Source: Truepera sp. (GTDB taxonomy: Bacteria > Deinococcota > Deinococci > Deinococcales > Trueperaceae). Taken from it: a DNA stretch of 40,019 nt. The notes beneath the pieces were generated by a model. That model searched no databases. It was not told the DNA's origin and saw nothing but the letters and a program-made list of their open reading frames with translations. The DNA lies in assembly GCA_018333895.1 (NCBI GenBank), contig JAGXSJ010000173.1, positions 1 through 40,019 of the forward strand, given 5' to 3'. Position numbers and translations under genes: made by a program. This document shows, piece after piece, positions 7,261 to 15,014 of the stretch (positions within the stretch are counted from its first letter, which is position 1; the number at the start of each line of letters is the position of its first letter).

Positions 7261-7485
7261 ATGCCCCTGCTTTACCGGGTTGTGGCGGAGATAGACGATG
7301 ACCTTGGCATGGTATACCTTTTGCAGGGTCGGAGGCTAACCGTGGCTAACCGGCCCCAAGCGGCAAGCATCGCCCTCAACTGGCACGCCTGGCAGGATAC
7401 GAAGGAACAGTCGCGGTCGCTACTCAGCTATGAAGAAGGTTTTGATTTCTTTTTTCACCAGTTGGGGAGGAACGGTGGTGATTGA
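7261..7485 (+). CDS. Hypothetical 74-residue protein upstream of an MNT-HEPN pair
   Basis: An open frame with ATG at 7261 ends 21 bases before the nucleotidyltransferase gene. The sequence (VVAEIDDDLGMVYLLQ, then HAWQDTKEQSRSLLSYEEGFDFFFHQL) contains no family motif I recognise. It begins right after the palindromic repeat with no clear ribosome site, so it may be the 3' remnant of a longer gene. It could have arisen with the module and should be treated as doubtful. Confidence 0.35.
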   Translation: MPLLYRVVAEIDDDLGMVYLLQGRRLTVANRPQAASIALNWHAWQDTKEQSRSLLSYEEGFDFFFHQLGRNGGD

Positions 7486-7506
7486 GGTGGTTCGGAGGAT
7501 ATTTAG

Positions 7507-8016
7507 ATGGCCACTCTAACGCTCGCCGAAGCCGTTTCAGAGTTTTCTGCGCAGGTGGCGGAAATTCTGAAAGACGGGTATCAAGATAAACTGGTTTCGG
7601 TCTGCCTTTTTGGTTCGGCGGCCAGGGGACAGCTGAGAAAAGGAAGCGACATAGATTTCTTGGTAGTGCTGAAAGAAGCCTACCAGACCTACCCCAAAAG
7701 GGTGAAAGAGCTCATGCCGTTGTTGGCCAGCATCAGGGAAAGCGAGGAATACGAACGACTGGAGGGGTTTGCGCTCAACCTTGAACCCTCCTTTCTGATC
7801 TCCACGGTTGATGAAGTAATGCGGCACCCGCCGCTCTTGATTGAGATAGCACAGGAAGGGAAGATACTGTTTGATCGCGATGACTTTCTCAAGCAGGAGC
7901 TAAACAAGGTCAGGAAGGCCATGGTAAGGCTTGGCTCCGTCAGGAAGGAGACCGCCCACGGACATTACTGGGTGTTAAAGCCCGACCTGAAATCCGACGA
8001 GGTTATCGAGCTATGA
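7507..8016 (+). CDS. MNT-domain nucleotidyltransferase (antitoxin of an MNT-HEPN pair)
   Basis: The 169-residue protein has the minimal nucleotidyltransferase motif VCLFGSAARGQLRKGSDIDF (residues about 32-51; GS and DxD). A helical C-terminal extension ends VLKPDLKSDEV. In MNT-HEPN systems the nucleotidyltransferase modifies (AMPylates) or masks the HEPN RNase partner. GGAGG lies upstream of the ATG. The stop overlaps the HEPN start by ATGA. The pair is visibly AT-richer than its neighbours, pointing to transfer. Confidence 0.82.
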   Translation: MATLTLAEAVSEFSAQVAEILKDGYQDKLVSVCLFGSAARGQLRKGSDIDFLVVLKEAYQTYPKRVKELMPLLASIRESEEYERLEGFALNLEPSFLISTVDEVMRHPPLLIEIAQEGKILFDRDDFLKQELNKVRKAMVRLGSVRKETAHGHYWVLKPDLKSDEVIEL

Positions 8017-8435
8017 CCAATAAAGACCGGGCAAGGGCCTTTATTAAAGACGCGGCGATCATCCTCGATGAAGCCTCCCTGTCCCTGCAGCATGCTCATT
8101 ATCACCGGGTCATGCGGAAGTGTCAGGAGGCGGTGGAACTTGCGGTCAAAGGGCTCTTTAAAAGTTTCGGCATTGAGTATCCAAAATCCCATATCCTGGG
8201 GCGGGTTATCAGGAAGGAGCTGGCGAAGTTTGCTCTTTTTGACCGTGAAGTTTTAGACCGGATCGCTTATATCAGCGATTCTTTGGCCTTTGACCGGGAG
8301 CCTGCCTTTTACGGTTCCATTGAAGGGATACCGGCTGCGGAGTTGTATGACCAAGCAGATGCGGCAGAAGCCATAGAAAATACAAAGTGGATAATCGCAA
8401 CTATTGAAAAGGTCATAAGCGAAGAGGGAAATTGA
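8013..8435 (+). CDS. HEPN-domain protein (toxin of an MNT-HEPN pair)
   Basis: The 140-residue all-helical protein contains the HEPN hallmark of tandem helices (DEASLSLQHAHYHRVMRKCQEAVELAVKGLF, here shown only in outline, then YPKSHILGRVI). It overlaps the MNT gene by 4 bp and ends TKWIIATIEKVISEEGN. HEPN proteins of such pairs act as RNases held in check by the MNT partner. Low GC like its partner. Whether a catalytic Arg/His pair is intact could not be settled by eye. Confidence 0.78.
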   Translation: MTNKDRARAFIKDAAIILDEASLSLQHAHYHRVMRKCQEAVELAVKGLFKSFGIEYPKSHILGRVIRKELAKFALFDREVLDRIAYISDSLAFDREPAFYGSIEGIPAAELYDQADAAEAIENTKWIIATIEKVISEEGN

Positions 8436-8443
8436 TTTTGGAA

Positions 8444-8629
8444 ATGACGTACCTTATGCGGCAGATGCGATCATCAGGTTCTGTGAAGGCCTTTTATTGG
8501 GCTAGAGAGGCGCTGTTGGCAAGGTTGCATGAAATATCCGGCGAGGCGCTCGGTGAGCCACTCGCAACCCACCCGCCAAAGACAGCCACTCCCCTTGCCG
8601 TCCAGGTTCTGGTAAAGTGCGGTACATGA
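8444..8629 (+). CDS. Doubtful small ORF between HEPN and hicB genes
   Basis: A frame running from a TTG at 8432 (ATG at 8444) overlaps the HEPN stop, and its own TGA overlaps the hicB ATG (ATGA). The product (MTYLMRQMRSSGSVKAFYW onward, 61 residues) resembles nothing I know. A probable hicB promoter lies within its 3' end. It may be a remnant of a deleted gene rather than a functional one. Confidence 0.25.
   Translation: MTYLMRQMRSSGSVKAFYWAREALLARLHEISGEALGEPLATHPPKTATPLAVQVLVKCGT
8613..8618 (+). promoter_or_regulatory. -10 box TAAAGT, near-leaderless promoter of hicB
   Basis: TAAAGT lies seven bases before the hicB ATG at 8626, the same layout as other leaderless promoters in the window. 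Confidence 0.4.
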
Positions 8630-8817
8630 AAGCGCGCTTCACATCCTGGAAAGAGAGCGATGGCCGGTACCTTGGTTACCTCAACGATTACCCCGACCAT
8701 TGGACTCAAGGCGAGAGCCTAGATGACCTGAAGGAGCATCTGAAGGACTTGTTCCTCACCTTCAGTTCCGAGGAGATTCCAGGAATTCGGAAGGTAGAGG
8801 AGTTAGAGGTCGCGTGA
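8626..8817 (+). CDS. hicB: HicB-family antitoxin
   Basis: The 63-residue protein (MKARFTSWKESDGRYLGYLNDYP, then WTQGESLDDLKEHLKDLF) has the short HicB partial RNase H-like fold: the strands around GRYLGYL and the helix after GESLDDL. It lacks an added DNA-binding domain. A GTG at 8814 overlapping its TGA (GTGA) begins what looks like a hicA start, but that frame is lost after four codons. The antitoxin is therefore an orphan in front of rmlB. Confidence 0.7.
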   Translation: MKARFTSWKESDGRYLGYLNDYPDHWTQGESLDDLKEHLKDLFLTFSSEEIPGIRKVEELEVA

Positions 8818-8825
8818 AGCGACGC
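8814..8825 (+). pseudogene. Four-codon trace of hicA start
   Basis: GTG-AAG-CGA-CGC reads VKRR, like the common HicA N-terminus (M/V-K-R-R), and overlaps the hicB stop by GTGA as hicA normally does. The next bases are already the ribosome site of rmlB (AGGAGGT at 8831-8837), so the rest of hicA is gone. Four codons are weak evidence. Confidence 0.35.
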
Positions 8826-8841
8826 TCGCCAGGAGGTAACT

Positions 8842-9909
8842 ATGAGGACTTGGCTGGTCACCGGCGGTGCCGGCTTTATCGGCAGCAACTTTGTCAGGCA
8901 GTGCCTAGCGGAAGAAGCGGGCCTTAAGCTTATCAACCTAGACCGACTCACCTATGCCGGCAACCTGGACTCTTTGGCTGCCGTGCGAGACCACCCTAAT
9001 CACCTCTTTGTTAACGGCGATATCGGGGACAGAGCCTTAGTTAAGAGCCTGTTATCGAGCCATCGCCCGGAGGCGATAGTACACTTCGCCGCCGAGTCCC
9101 ATGTAGACCGCTCCATCGATGGGCCGGCCGACTTTATCGAGACCAACATCGTCGGAACCTTTGCGCTGCTAGAGGCGGCGCGGTCTTATTGGTACGACCT
9201 GGACGCCGACTGGCGCCGGGATTTCCGCTTCCTCCAGGTCTCCACCGACGAGGTCTACGGCTCGCTCGGCCCTGAGGGCTACTTCACCGAAGAGAGCCCT
9301 TACCGCCCGACCTCCCCTTATGCCGCGTCCAAAGCGGCCTCGGACCACCTGGTGCGCGCCTGGCACCATACCTACGGCCTGCCGGTGCTCATCACCAACT
9401 GCTCCAACAACTACGGCCCGTACCAGTTTCCCGAGAAGCTGATCCCCCTGATGATCGTCAAAGCTTTGGCCGGCGAGCCGCTGCCGGTTTATGGTGATGG
9501 GCAGCAGGTACGGGACTGGCTTTACGTGGAAGACCACTGTCGGGCCATCAGAAGCGTGCTTCAAGGCGGCCGCCCCGGCCAAACGTACAACATCGGCGGG
9601 CACTGCGAGAAGACCAATCTGGAGGTGGTAAAAACGATTTGCGCTCTGCTGGACGAGTTAGTGCCGACTTCACCGGTTCTTCCCCACGCCGCCCTCCTGA
9701 CCTTCGTTGAAGACCGCCCCGGCCACGACCGGCGCTACGCCATCGACGCCGGTAAGATCCAGCGCGAATTGGGCTGGGTGCCGCAAGAGACGTTTGCCAC
9801 CGGCCTGCATAAAACCATCCGCTGGTATTTGGAAAACCGGGCTTGGTGCCAGCGGGTGCGCAACGGCAGCTACCGGGGAGAGCGCTTGGGGGTGGTGAGC
9901 GGTGCATAA
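8842..9909 (+). CDS. rmlB: dTDP-glucose 4,6-dehydratase
   Basis: The 355-residue extended SDR enzyme shows the NAD-binding [12 protein letters not shown] (residues about 6-17), the STDEVYGSL active-site Thr/Asp/Glu segment (about 133), the catalytic Tyr/Lys in [13 protein letters not shown] (about 158-170) and [15 protein letters not shown], all diagnostic of RmlB. It converts dTDP-glucose to dTDP-4-keto-6-deoxyglucose in the cytoplasm. AGGAGGT precedes the ATG by four bases. It overlaps rmlA by 8 bp, so B, A and C form one operon. The order B-A-C without D is noted separately. Confidence 0.96.
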   Translation: MRTWLVTGGAGFIGSNFVRQCLAEEAGLKLINLDRLTYAGNLDSLAAVRDHPNHLFVNGDIGDRALVKSLLSSHRPEAIVHFAAESHVDRSIDGPADFIETNIVGTFALLEAARSYWYDLDADWRRDFRFLQVSTDEVYGSLGPEGYFTEESPYRPTSPYAASKAASDHLVRAWHHTYGLPVLITNCSNNYGPYQFPEKLIPLMIVKALAGEPLPVYGDGQQVRDWLYVEDHCRAIRSVLQGGRPGQTYNIGGHCEKTNLEVVKTICALLDELVPTSPVLPHAALLTFVEDRPGHDRRYAIDAGKIQRELGWVPQETFATGLHKTIRWYLENRAWCQRVRNGSYRGERLGVVSGA

Positions 9910-10774
9910 GGGGATTATCCTGGCCGGCGGCTCGGGCACCCGGCTTTATCCGCTGACCCGGGTGGTGAGCAAGCAGTTGATGCCGGTTTACGACAAGCCC
10001 TTGATCTATTATCCGCTCAGCATCTTGATGCTGGCCGGGATCACCGAGCTCCTAGTCATCACCACCCCGCAGGACCAGCGCCTGTTCCAAGAACTGCTGC
10101 AAGACGGCCGCCAATGGGGAATCAGTATCCGCTACGCGGTGCAGCCCAGCCCGGACGGGTTAGCGCAGGCCTTTATCATCGGGCGCGACTTCATCGGCGG
10201 CGATTCGTGCGCCCTCATCCTAGGCGACAACATCTACTACGGCCACGGCCTACCGAGCCAGTTGCGCGCCGCCGCCGCCCACCAAGAGGGCGCTACCGTC
10301 TTTGCCTATTGGGTAAGGGAGCCTGAGCGCTACGGGGTAGTGGAGTTTGACGAGCACGACCGGGCGTTGAGCCTGGAGGAAAAACCGGCCCGGCCCAAGT
10401 CCCACTACGCGGTCACCGGCCTCTATTTTTACGACCATCAGGTAGTCGAGCTGGCCACCAGCCTGAAACCCTCCGCCCGGGGCGAACTTGAGATCACCGA
10501 CCTCAACCGGCTCTATCTGCAGCAAGGCCAACTGCGCGTGGAAAAGCTGGGCCGCGGCGTGGCCTGGTTGGATACCGGCACCCCCGAGGCGCTGCTGCAG
10601 GCTGCCAACTTTATCGAAACCATCGAACAGCGGCAGGGGCTAAGGATCGCCTGTCCGGAGGAGATCGCCTACCGCTTGGGGCTGATCGATACTGAGCAGC
10701 TGCTGCAACTGGCCGAGCCCTTGAAAAAGAACGGCTACGGCCAGTACCTGTTGAACTTGGTCCGCCAGGCATGA
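9902..10774 (+). CDS. rmlA: Glucose-1-phosphate thymidylyltransferase
   Basis: The 290-residue protein begins with the nucleotidyltransferase signature [16 protein letters not shown] followed by [18 protein letters not shown]. It contains [22 protein letters not shown] and [13 protein letters not shown], all RmlA landmarks. It makes dTDP-glucose from dTTP and glucose-1-phosphate. It has a GTG start overlapping rmlB by 8 bp and ends in ATGA overlap with rmlC. Length is that of the short bacterial RmlA. Confidence 0.96.
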   Translation: MHKGIILAGGSGTRLYPLTRVVSKQLMPVYDKPLIYYPLSILMLAGITELLVITTPQDQRLFQELLQDGRQWGISIRYAVQPSPDGLAQAFIIGRDFIGGDSCALILGDNIYYGHGLPSQLRAAAAHQEGATVFAYWVREPERYGVVEFDEHDRALSLEEKPARPKSHYAVTGLYFYDHQVVELATSLKPSARGELEITDLNRLYLQQGQLRVEKLGRGVAWLDTGTPEALLQAANFIETIEQRQGLRIACPEEIAYRLGLIDTEQLLQLAEPLKKNGYGQYLLNLVRQA

Positions 10775-11349
10775 AAGTAAGACCGACCGAGCTGCCGGAG
10801 GTGCTCTTGCTCGAGCCCTCAGTGTTTAGCGATGACCGCGGCTTCTTCCTGGAAACCTGGCACCAACAGCGCTACGCCGCTGCCGGCCTGCCCACCCTAT
10901 TCGTCCAGGACAACCTCTCTTTTTCGAGGAAAGGCACTTTGCGCGGCCTGCACTTTCAGCATCCTCATGGCCAAGGGAAGCTGGTCTTCGTTTTGCAGGG
11001 CGAGGTGTTCGATGTGGCGGTGGACATCCGGGGCGGCTCGCCGACCTTTGGCCGGTGGGTGGGGGTCACCCTGTCAGCTGACAACAAGCGCCAGCTCTAT
11101 ATTCCCGAAGGGTTTGCTCACGGTTTTTGCGTCACCAGCGAGAGCGCCCTGTTCGCCTACAAGTGTACCGATTTTTATAATCCCCAGGCTGAAGCCGGCA
11201 TCGCCTGGGATGATCCCGACCTCGCTATCGCCTGGCCTAGCGGCAACCCTCTGCTGTCAGCCAAAGACCGGAGCTACCCCAGGCTCAAAGAGCTCCCGGC
11301 GGAGCGGCTGCCGCGCTACGAAGGAGCGGCCCCCTCGGCCCAAGTGTAA
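10771..11349 (+). CDS. rmlC: dTDP-4-dehydrorhamnose 3,5-epimerase
   Basis: The 192-residue cupin has the active-site His in [16 protein letters not shown] (about residue 64), then [27 protein letters not shown] and the Tyr in [19 protein letters not shown], which define RmlC. It inverts C3 and C5 of the keto sugar. Overlap with rmlA is ATGA. A 29-bp piece of this gene (11185-11213) recurs at 6679-6707. The last codons overlap the -10 box of the truncated MNT copy downstream. Confidence 0.95.
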   Translation: MKVRPTELPEVLLLEPSVFSDDRGFFLETWHQQRYAAAGLPTLFVQDNLSFSRKGTLRGLHFQHPHGQGKLVFVLQGEVFDVAVDIRGGSPTFGRWVGVTLSADNKRQLYIPEGFAHGFCVTSESALFAYKCTDFYNPQAEAGIAWDDPDLAIAWPSGNPLLSAKDRSYPRLKELPAERLPRYEGAAPSAQV

Positions 11350-11352
11350 AAT
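11347..11352 (+). promoter_or_regulatory. -10 box TAAAAT of the truncated MNT copy
   Basis: TAAAAT begins with the last T of the rmlC TAA region and is followed by six bases and GTG. The full-length paralogue has TAAGAT at 12415 with the same spacing, so the duplication carried the promoter along. Confidence 0.5.
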
Positions 11353-11358
11353 GCTCCT

Positions 11359-11478
11359 GTGGACTGGCCAAAGACCATAACGGAACGCTTGAGCACCCTG
11401 GGCGTGGGGCGGGCCCTTCGGCAAAGCTCAGGACAAGTCTACCTCTTCGGCTCCCGCGCCCGGGGAGCGGCCAGTTAA
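11359..11478 (+). pseudogene. Truncated duplicate of the MNT nucleotidyltransferase 5' end
   Basis: The frame reads VDWPKTITERLSTLGVG, then RALRQSSGQVYLFGSRARG, AAS and a stop. It copies the first 38 codons of the gene at 12427. Bases 11383-11473 are identical to 12451-12541 (91 bp), while the first 24 bases differ at about six positions. The DxD part of the active site is absent, so it cannot be an active enzyme. Confidence 0.85.
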
Positions 11479-11801
11479 GATAATTGCGTGCGTCGCTTTG
11501 TTTTTATTTTTCCCGTTACACCTGTTCCAAAAAATAAGCGAAGAGTAGCAGTTCTGTGCGCACGGTGCCACTCCGGTCCGCCTGGCAGGCTCTGGTCCAC
11601 ACCCGTCGCAATGTGACGGAAAATGCGTTCCAGTCCACCATAGAAGTCGTGCAAGTTCAGCGCAACCGAATCAAGATATAAGTCATGCTCCGTGGAATTC
11701 CGGGCCAAACCCATGGCCTGCTCGGCCCGGCTTACAACCCTCTCCAGATCGGTAAGTTCTTGGCGGATACGACTAGCTACTACCAGATAGCACTCAATCA
11801 T
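11475..11801 (-). pseudogene. HepT-like (HEPN) toxin, probably truncated at its C-terminus
   Basis: The first 80 residues (VVASRIRQELTDLERVV, then LYLDSVALNLHDFYGGLERIF and LPGGPEWHR) match HepT-like HEPN proteins that pair with MntA-type enzymes. After GPEWHR the sequence changes to RATATLRLFFG-like, low-complexity and basic residues ending KRRTQLS, at the junction with the duplicated MNT end. Family members run on for about 50 residues, including the region that normally holds the RX4-6H motif. The start overlaps the MNT gene by ATGA. Confidence 0.68.
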
Positions 11802-12217
11802 ATCTCTTGCCCTTCACGCTCGATTATTGCCCGCAGGGTAGCGCGACAAGTCTCGATATCTACCAGGTTGATCTCAATATCCTCGCGCAGATCCATCACC
11901 GCGCCCATGGCCCGGAAGGTGTCTGTGGGGCTAATTCCCCAGGCAGCGATGTCCACATCGGACCATTTATTAAAACATTTTGAACAAAGAAGGGACCCAA
12001 AGACCACCACCCGATGGGCGCCAAACTCCTCCTTGAGTAATTTGGCTGCCCAACGCACGGTTTCCCAAGCCCTTTTCCGCCTTACTAGCAGCTCTTTTTC
12101 ATCTTGTGCCATCCGTTGCCGGGCGGTGGCCTTATATACCACCATGTCTTCTTCACTTATCCCAGGCAAAGAAGCCCCGGCTGCAATTCGCTCCCGTTCA
12201 TCTTTTAGGCCATCCAT
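11798..12217 (-). CDS. MntA-like nucleotidyltransferase (antitoxin)
   Basis: The 139-residue protein has an N-terminal helical region with RKRAWETVRWAAKLLKEEFG and then the nucleotidyltransferase core RVVVFGSLLCS followed by WSDVDIAAWG, with GS and DVD. It ends with ETCRATLRAIIEREGQEI. It lies upstream of, and overlaps by 4 bp, a HepT-like gene. This module runs opposite to its neighbours and sits between two copies of an unrelated MNT 5' end. With the toxin truncated it may be an orphan. Confidence 0.78.
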   Translation of the reverse strand: MDGLKDERERIAAGASLPGISEEDMVVYKATARQRMAQDEKELLVRRKRAWETVRWAAKLLKEEFGAHRVVVFGSLLCSKCFNKWSDVDIAAWGISPTDTFRAMGAVMDLREDIEINLVDIETCRATLRAIIEREGQEI

Positions 12218-12222
12218 TTGGA

Positions 12223-12408
12223 CTACCCCCTTTGGGCAAAGCCGAACCGCCCCAGGTTTTCCGTAGGGTAGATTACCTGAGTCCAGCCACCGCGACCGGA
12301 CTTGCCTGCCTGATCATACATCACCTCCAACTCGGCCGGCGGGATGTTGTCGATCGGTTCGAGCCGAGGGTGGAAGGCAAGCTCGAGCCCAGCCTGAGCA
12401 GGTTGCCG
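12223..12408 (-). pseudogene. Unidentified gene fragment (C-terminal piece)
   Basis: An open stretch without a start codon at its head reads, on the minus strand, LELAFHPRLEPIDNIPPA, ELEVMYDQAGKSGRGGW, TQVIYPTENLGRFGF and a stop. Composition and flow look like real protein, but I recognise no family. It ends just upstream of the MntA-like gene and could be the 3' end of a lost neighbour carried with the module. Confidence 0.35.
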
Positions 12409-12414
12409 TTAGGG

Positions 12415-12420
12415 TAAGAT
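12415..12420 (+). promoter_or_regulatory. -10 box TAAGAT, leaderless promoter of an MNT-HEPN operon
   Basis: TAAGAT is followed by six bases and the GTG at 12427. Confidence 0.55.
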
Positions 12421-12426
12421 GTCCCT

Positions 12427-12762
12427 GTGGACTGGCTCGAGACCGTCACCGAACGCTTGAGCACCCTGGGCGTGGGGCGGGCCCTTCGGCAAAGCTCAGG
12501 ACAAGTCTACCTCTTCGGCTCCCGCGCCCGGGGAGCGGCCACCCGGCGCTCCGATCTGGACCTCCTCGTCCTCTGGGAGACCGACCTGCCGCACTTGGAG
12601 CGCATCGGTCGGGTGCTGTGGGCCCTGCGGGATCTGCCGGTGGTGGTAGAGCCGGTGGTTCTTACCCCCGAGGAGTTTCAGGACCGGCGCGAACTGCCCT
12701 TTTTGCGGGGCGTGATGAAGGAGGCCAGGCTCCTTTATGAGCGTGGAGAAACAGCGGCGTGA
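12427..12762 (+). CDS. MNT-domain nucleotidyltransferase with repeat-derived insert
   Basis: The 111-residue protein has VYLFGSRARGAATRRSDLDLLVLW (given here as one motif: GS-x9-DxD; residues about 27-50). It ends LPFLRGVMKEARLLYERGE, typical of small MNT antitoxins. The segment RALRQSSGQ just before the motif is encoded by a copy of a dispersed repeat (CCTTCGGCAAAGCTCAGGAC), in frame. The gene overlaps the HEPN gene by 26 bp. It uses a GTG start; a TAAGAT box six bases upstream suggests a leaderless mRNA. Confidence 0.85.
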   Translation: MDWLETVTERLSTLGVGRALRQSSGQVYLFGSRARGAATRRSDLDLLVLWETDLPHLERIGRVLWALRDLPVVVEPVVLTPEEFQDRRELPFLRGVMKEARLLYERGETAA

Positions 12763-13162
12763 GGCCTGGCGCTGGCTTCGTCAGGCCTGGGATGACCTCG
12801 AGGCGGCTCGGGCCTTGGTGGCCGCTGGCAAGTACGCCCAGGCCGCTTTTTTTGCCCAGCAAGCCGGAGAGAAAGCCCTGAAGGCCGTCTGGCTGCTCCA
12901 GGACGCCGACCCCTGGGGGCCCTCGCTGGGGCGGCTGGTGCGGGAGATGCCCGAGGGGGCCAAAGAACGCTTCGCCTCCTTACTGGAGGCGGCTTTGGCC
13001 CTGGATAAGCTCTACATCCCCACCCGCTATCCCGATGCCCTGGCCGAGCTCACCCCTGCCGAGGTCTATACCCAGGGCGAGGCCGGGGCTGCTTTGGCCC
13101 AGGCCGAGGTCATTTTGAAGGCGGCTGAGGGTTGGCTGAGCCGCGCGGGAGGGGAAGGGTGA
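12737..13162 (+). CDS. HEPN-domain protein
   Basis: The 141-residue protein (REAWRWLRQAWDDLEAARAL, then KYAQAAFFAQQAGEKALKAVWLL in outline, then YIPTRYPDALAELTPAEVYT) is a clear COG2250-type HEPN domain, with the hallmark FxAQQAxEKALKA helix. It is partner to the MNT gene it overlaps. High GC like the genome average, unlike the pairs at 7.5 and 20 kb, so it may be an older resident. Confidence 0.88.
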   Translation: MSVEKQRREAWRWLRQAWDDLEAARALVAAGKYAQAAFFAQQAGEKALKAVWLLQDADPWGPSLGRLVREMPEGAKERFASLLEAALALDKLYIPTRYPDALAELTPAEVYTQGEAGAALAQAEVILKAAEGWLSRAGGEG

Positions 13163-13296
13163 GCGCGACAGGTATCTTGCCCCTGTCAGCAGGGCAGCCG
13201 TTTTCTGCACGCCCTCGAGGATTAGTAGCTGTATGTTTGATCAACTCGGCAGCGGTGAGCTAGTGGCTAGGGTTGGCCCTCAAGACCTGGGGCAAC

Positions 13297-13344
13297 GCAA
13301 AATTAGTAACCCCCCTGTAGGGTGCGCTTGCGCACCAATTTTGC
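13297..13344. repeat. Palindromic repeat with GCAAAATT/AATTTTGC outer arms
   Basis: The 20-bp element GTAGGGTGCGCTTGCGCACC (13317-13336) is enclosed by GCAAAATT (13297-13304) and AATTTTGC (13337-13344), giving a nested inverted repeat. It lies in the 308-base gap 13163-13470 between a HEPN gene and a convergent glycosyltransferase gene. No gene is supported in that gap. Confidence 0.65.
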
Positions 13345-13470
13345 TCCCTCCAACTCCAGTTGGCGTGGAAGGACGATGTCCTGAGCGAGAAGATACGATG
13401 TTAGAACTGCCAAACTCCGGCTCCGGTGAGGAGGGTGGGTCCCTTTTCAAACGGCATCCTAGGGGCGTGT

Positions 13471-14400
13471 TCAGTACCGGCCCAAAACGATCAGCAGCCG
13501 CAAAAGGGTATGATAAAAAAGCGAATGCCGGTACACCTCGGGCCTTAGCGCATACCGCAAACGGGATATGGCGCCCTTTTTTGAGTCCAGGAAGCGCACC
13601 AGGAGCTCTTTCTTGTGGCCCTCAAGGCGCGGCCCAAAACAGCGGAGAAACTCCCCCGCCTGGCCGGAAATGCGGTAGTTGCTGTTTTGTGGGGCCAGAA
13701 ACCGCTTAAGGCGGCGCAGAAAATCAGGGATGAAGTGAGGCGTTCCGCCCACGGCATTGGCCGCGTGTTGCCGGTACTTGACCAACGACCGGCTGTCGTA
13801 AACAACCTCACCCAAGGCCGTCACCACCAGATACAGCCACCAGTCGTGCATCAAGGCCCACCTTGGCAGGCTGCTCAAGACCAGCTCCCTGGTGGCCCGG
13901 TTGATCACTATGGTACAGCCGGTAGCGATGTTCTCCACTATCGCATTGCGGAAGCTAGGCTTTTTGTGAGCCTTCGAGAAGCCCAAACTGTGGAGGTGGC
14001 GATCCACAAACTCCACCCGTGAGCAATAGAGCAGCGGCTTGTCGTTGTCCAAAGCTTCAAGTTTAGCGACAGCAGCAGCAATCTTTCCCGGCAGCCAGAC
14101 ATCGTCCTGATCGCAAAAAGCGATATATTCTGCGCCGGGTGAGGAACTCTCCAGCAAGGCAAAAAAACTCTTTACCACCCCCAGGTTTTCTCCCCGCAGT
14201 ACCTTAACGTTAGGTAAGCTTTCGTATCCTTCCAGCAGCTGCAAAGTCCCATCGGTTGAGCCATCATCCCGGACAAGCACTTCCAAGTTAGGATAGTCCT
14301 GATTCAACACGCTATCCATCTGCTCTTGCAAATACTTCTGGCCGTTATATGTTGACAGCAAGACCTGAACCCTGGGTGGCTCCACGTTGCTACCCCGCAA
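13471..14400 (-). CDS. Family 2 glycosyltransferase (rhamnosyltransferase-like)
   Basis: The 309-residue GT-A enzyme begins RVQVLLSTYNGQKYLQEQMD and has the donor-binding VLVRDDGSTDGTLQ (about residues 38-51), the DxD-type CDQDDVWLPGKI (about 95-106) and MHDWWLYLV, all typical of O-antigen rhamnosyl or related transferases. It is cytoplasmic or membrane-associated and probably adds a sugar to the lipid-linked polysaccharide. It is the last gene of the minus-strand glycosyltransferase run and overlaps the preceding small gene by 11 bp. Confidence 0.88.
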   Translation of the reverse strand: MRGSNVEPPRVQVLLSTYNGQKYLQEQMDSVLNQDYPNLEVLVRDDGSTDGTLQLLEGYESLPNVKVLRGENLGVVKSFFALLESSSPGAEYIAFCDQDDVWLPGKIAAAVAKLEALDNDKPLLYCSRVEFVDRHLHSLGFSKAHKKPSFRNAIVENIATGCTIVINRATRELVLSSLPRWALMHDWWLYLVVTALGEVVYDSRSLVKYRQHAANAVGGTPHFIPDFLRRLKRFLAPQNSNYRISGQAGEFLRCFGPRLEGHKKELLVRFLDSKKGAISRLRYALRPEVYRHSLFYHTLLRLLIVLGRY

Positions 14401-14644
14401 AACGCAGCCCCACGGTCAATCCCACGTCAGACTCGACAGTATGGCGCATCTTCGCACGCACCTCGTCATTCAAAATGTCGTAGTGGCCAATCCGCTTTGA
14501 ATTAGCCCACGAAAAAAGCTCCTTGTCCAGCGCCAATCTGCACCGCAAGCCAAATATCCCTTCACGTCGAAGGAGCTGGACTACCTTTCCGGCAGCACTC
14601 AGCCAGCCAGCCGCCGCCTTAACCCTGTAAAGTCGATTTATCAT
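14390..14644 (-). CDS. Small protein of unknown function, possible glycosyltransferase fragment
   Basis: From the Met at 14644 (an alternative Met is at 14674) the product has 84 residues: MINRLYRVKAAAGWLSAAGK, then VVQLLRREGIFGLRCRLAL and HYDILNDEVRAKM. The LRREG-x2-G pattern also appears in linker regions before glycosyltransferase domains, including YRREGFAG in the large fusion protein encoded at 17042-19954. It may be the remains of a longer linker or transferase. It overlaps both neighbours. Confidence 0.45.
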   Translation of the reverse strand: MINRLYRVKAAAGWLSAAGKVVQLLRREGIFGLRCRLALDKELFSWANSKRIGHYDILNDEVRAKMRHTVESDVGLTVGLRFAG

Positions 14645-15008
14645 CGATAACTGCCTCTTCCTTCTGTTTTTCATTCTTTAACATACCAAAATACCGCGAA
14701 TTGCGCGTTAACAGGAAGCCGACCGGGATCGATGCAATAATTACACCCAAGGCAGCCACCCTCGCATCAATACCAACCACATCGACCAAGGTATGCAACA
14801 GCACCGCCCCAAAGCCGTAAAGCAACAGGTATTTGACCGGATAACCGCCTAAACGCGCAGCAGTCGGCGGCACGCGATAAACAAAGTAGGTGTGCAGCAG
14901 GAACTGCGTGCCGATACCGCCGGCCTCGGCCAAGTATGCCGGCCTCGCGCAGGATCCACAGCCTGTATGACGTCGAGAGGCACCCGCGACGGTGATTAGA
15001 ATAGCCAT
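14619..15008 (-). CDS. GtrA-like membrane protein, N-terminally incomplete
   Basis: The 129-residue frame contains the second half of a GtrA-family four-helix protein: TQFLLHTYFVYRV, the hydrophobic VKYLLLYGFGAVLLHTLVDVVG and VAALGVIIASIPVGFLL. Before GGIGTQ the sequence (SRRHTGCGSCARPAYLAEA) is not membrane-like, so the first helices are missing or replaced. GtrA proteins assist transfer of polyprenyl-linked sugars across the membrane. It is probably non-functional or relies on another subunit. It follows the 674-residue glycosyltransferase gene by seven bases. Confidence 0.55.
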   Translation of the reverse strand: MAILITVAGASRRHTGCGSCARPAYLAEAGGIGTQFLLHTYFVYRVPPTAARLGGYPVKYLLLYGFGAVLLHTLVDVVGIDARVAALGVIIASIPVGFLLTRNSRYFGMLKNEKQKEEAVIDDKSTLQG

Positions 15009-15014
15009 TTGCGA

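Noticed and set aside
7689-7922. Minus-strand frame within the MNT gene at 7507
   Set aside because: Antisense shadow of the MNT gene.
13233-13709. 158-residue plus-strand frame before the glycosyltransferase
   Set aside because: It runs through the palindromic repeat and then antisense to the GT2 gene; composition is not protein-like.
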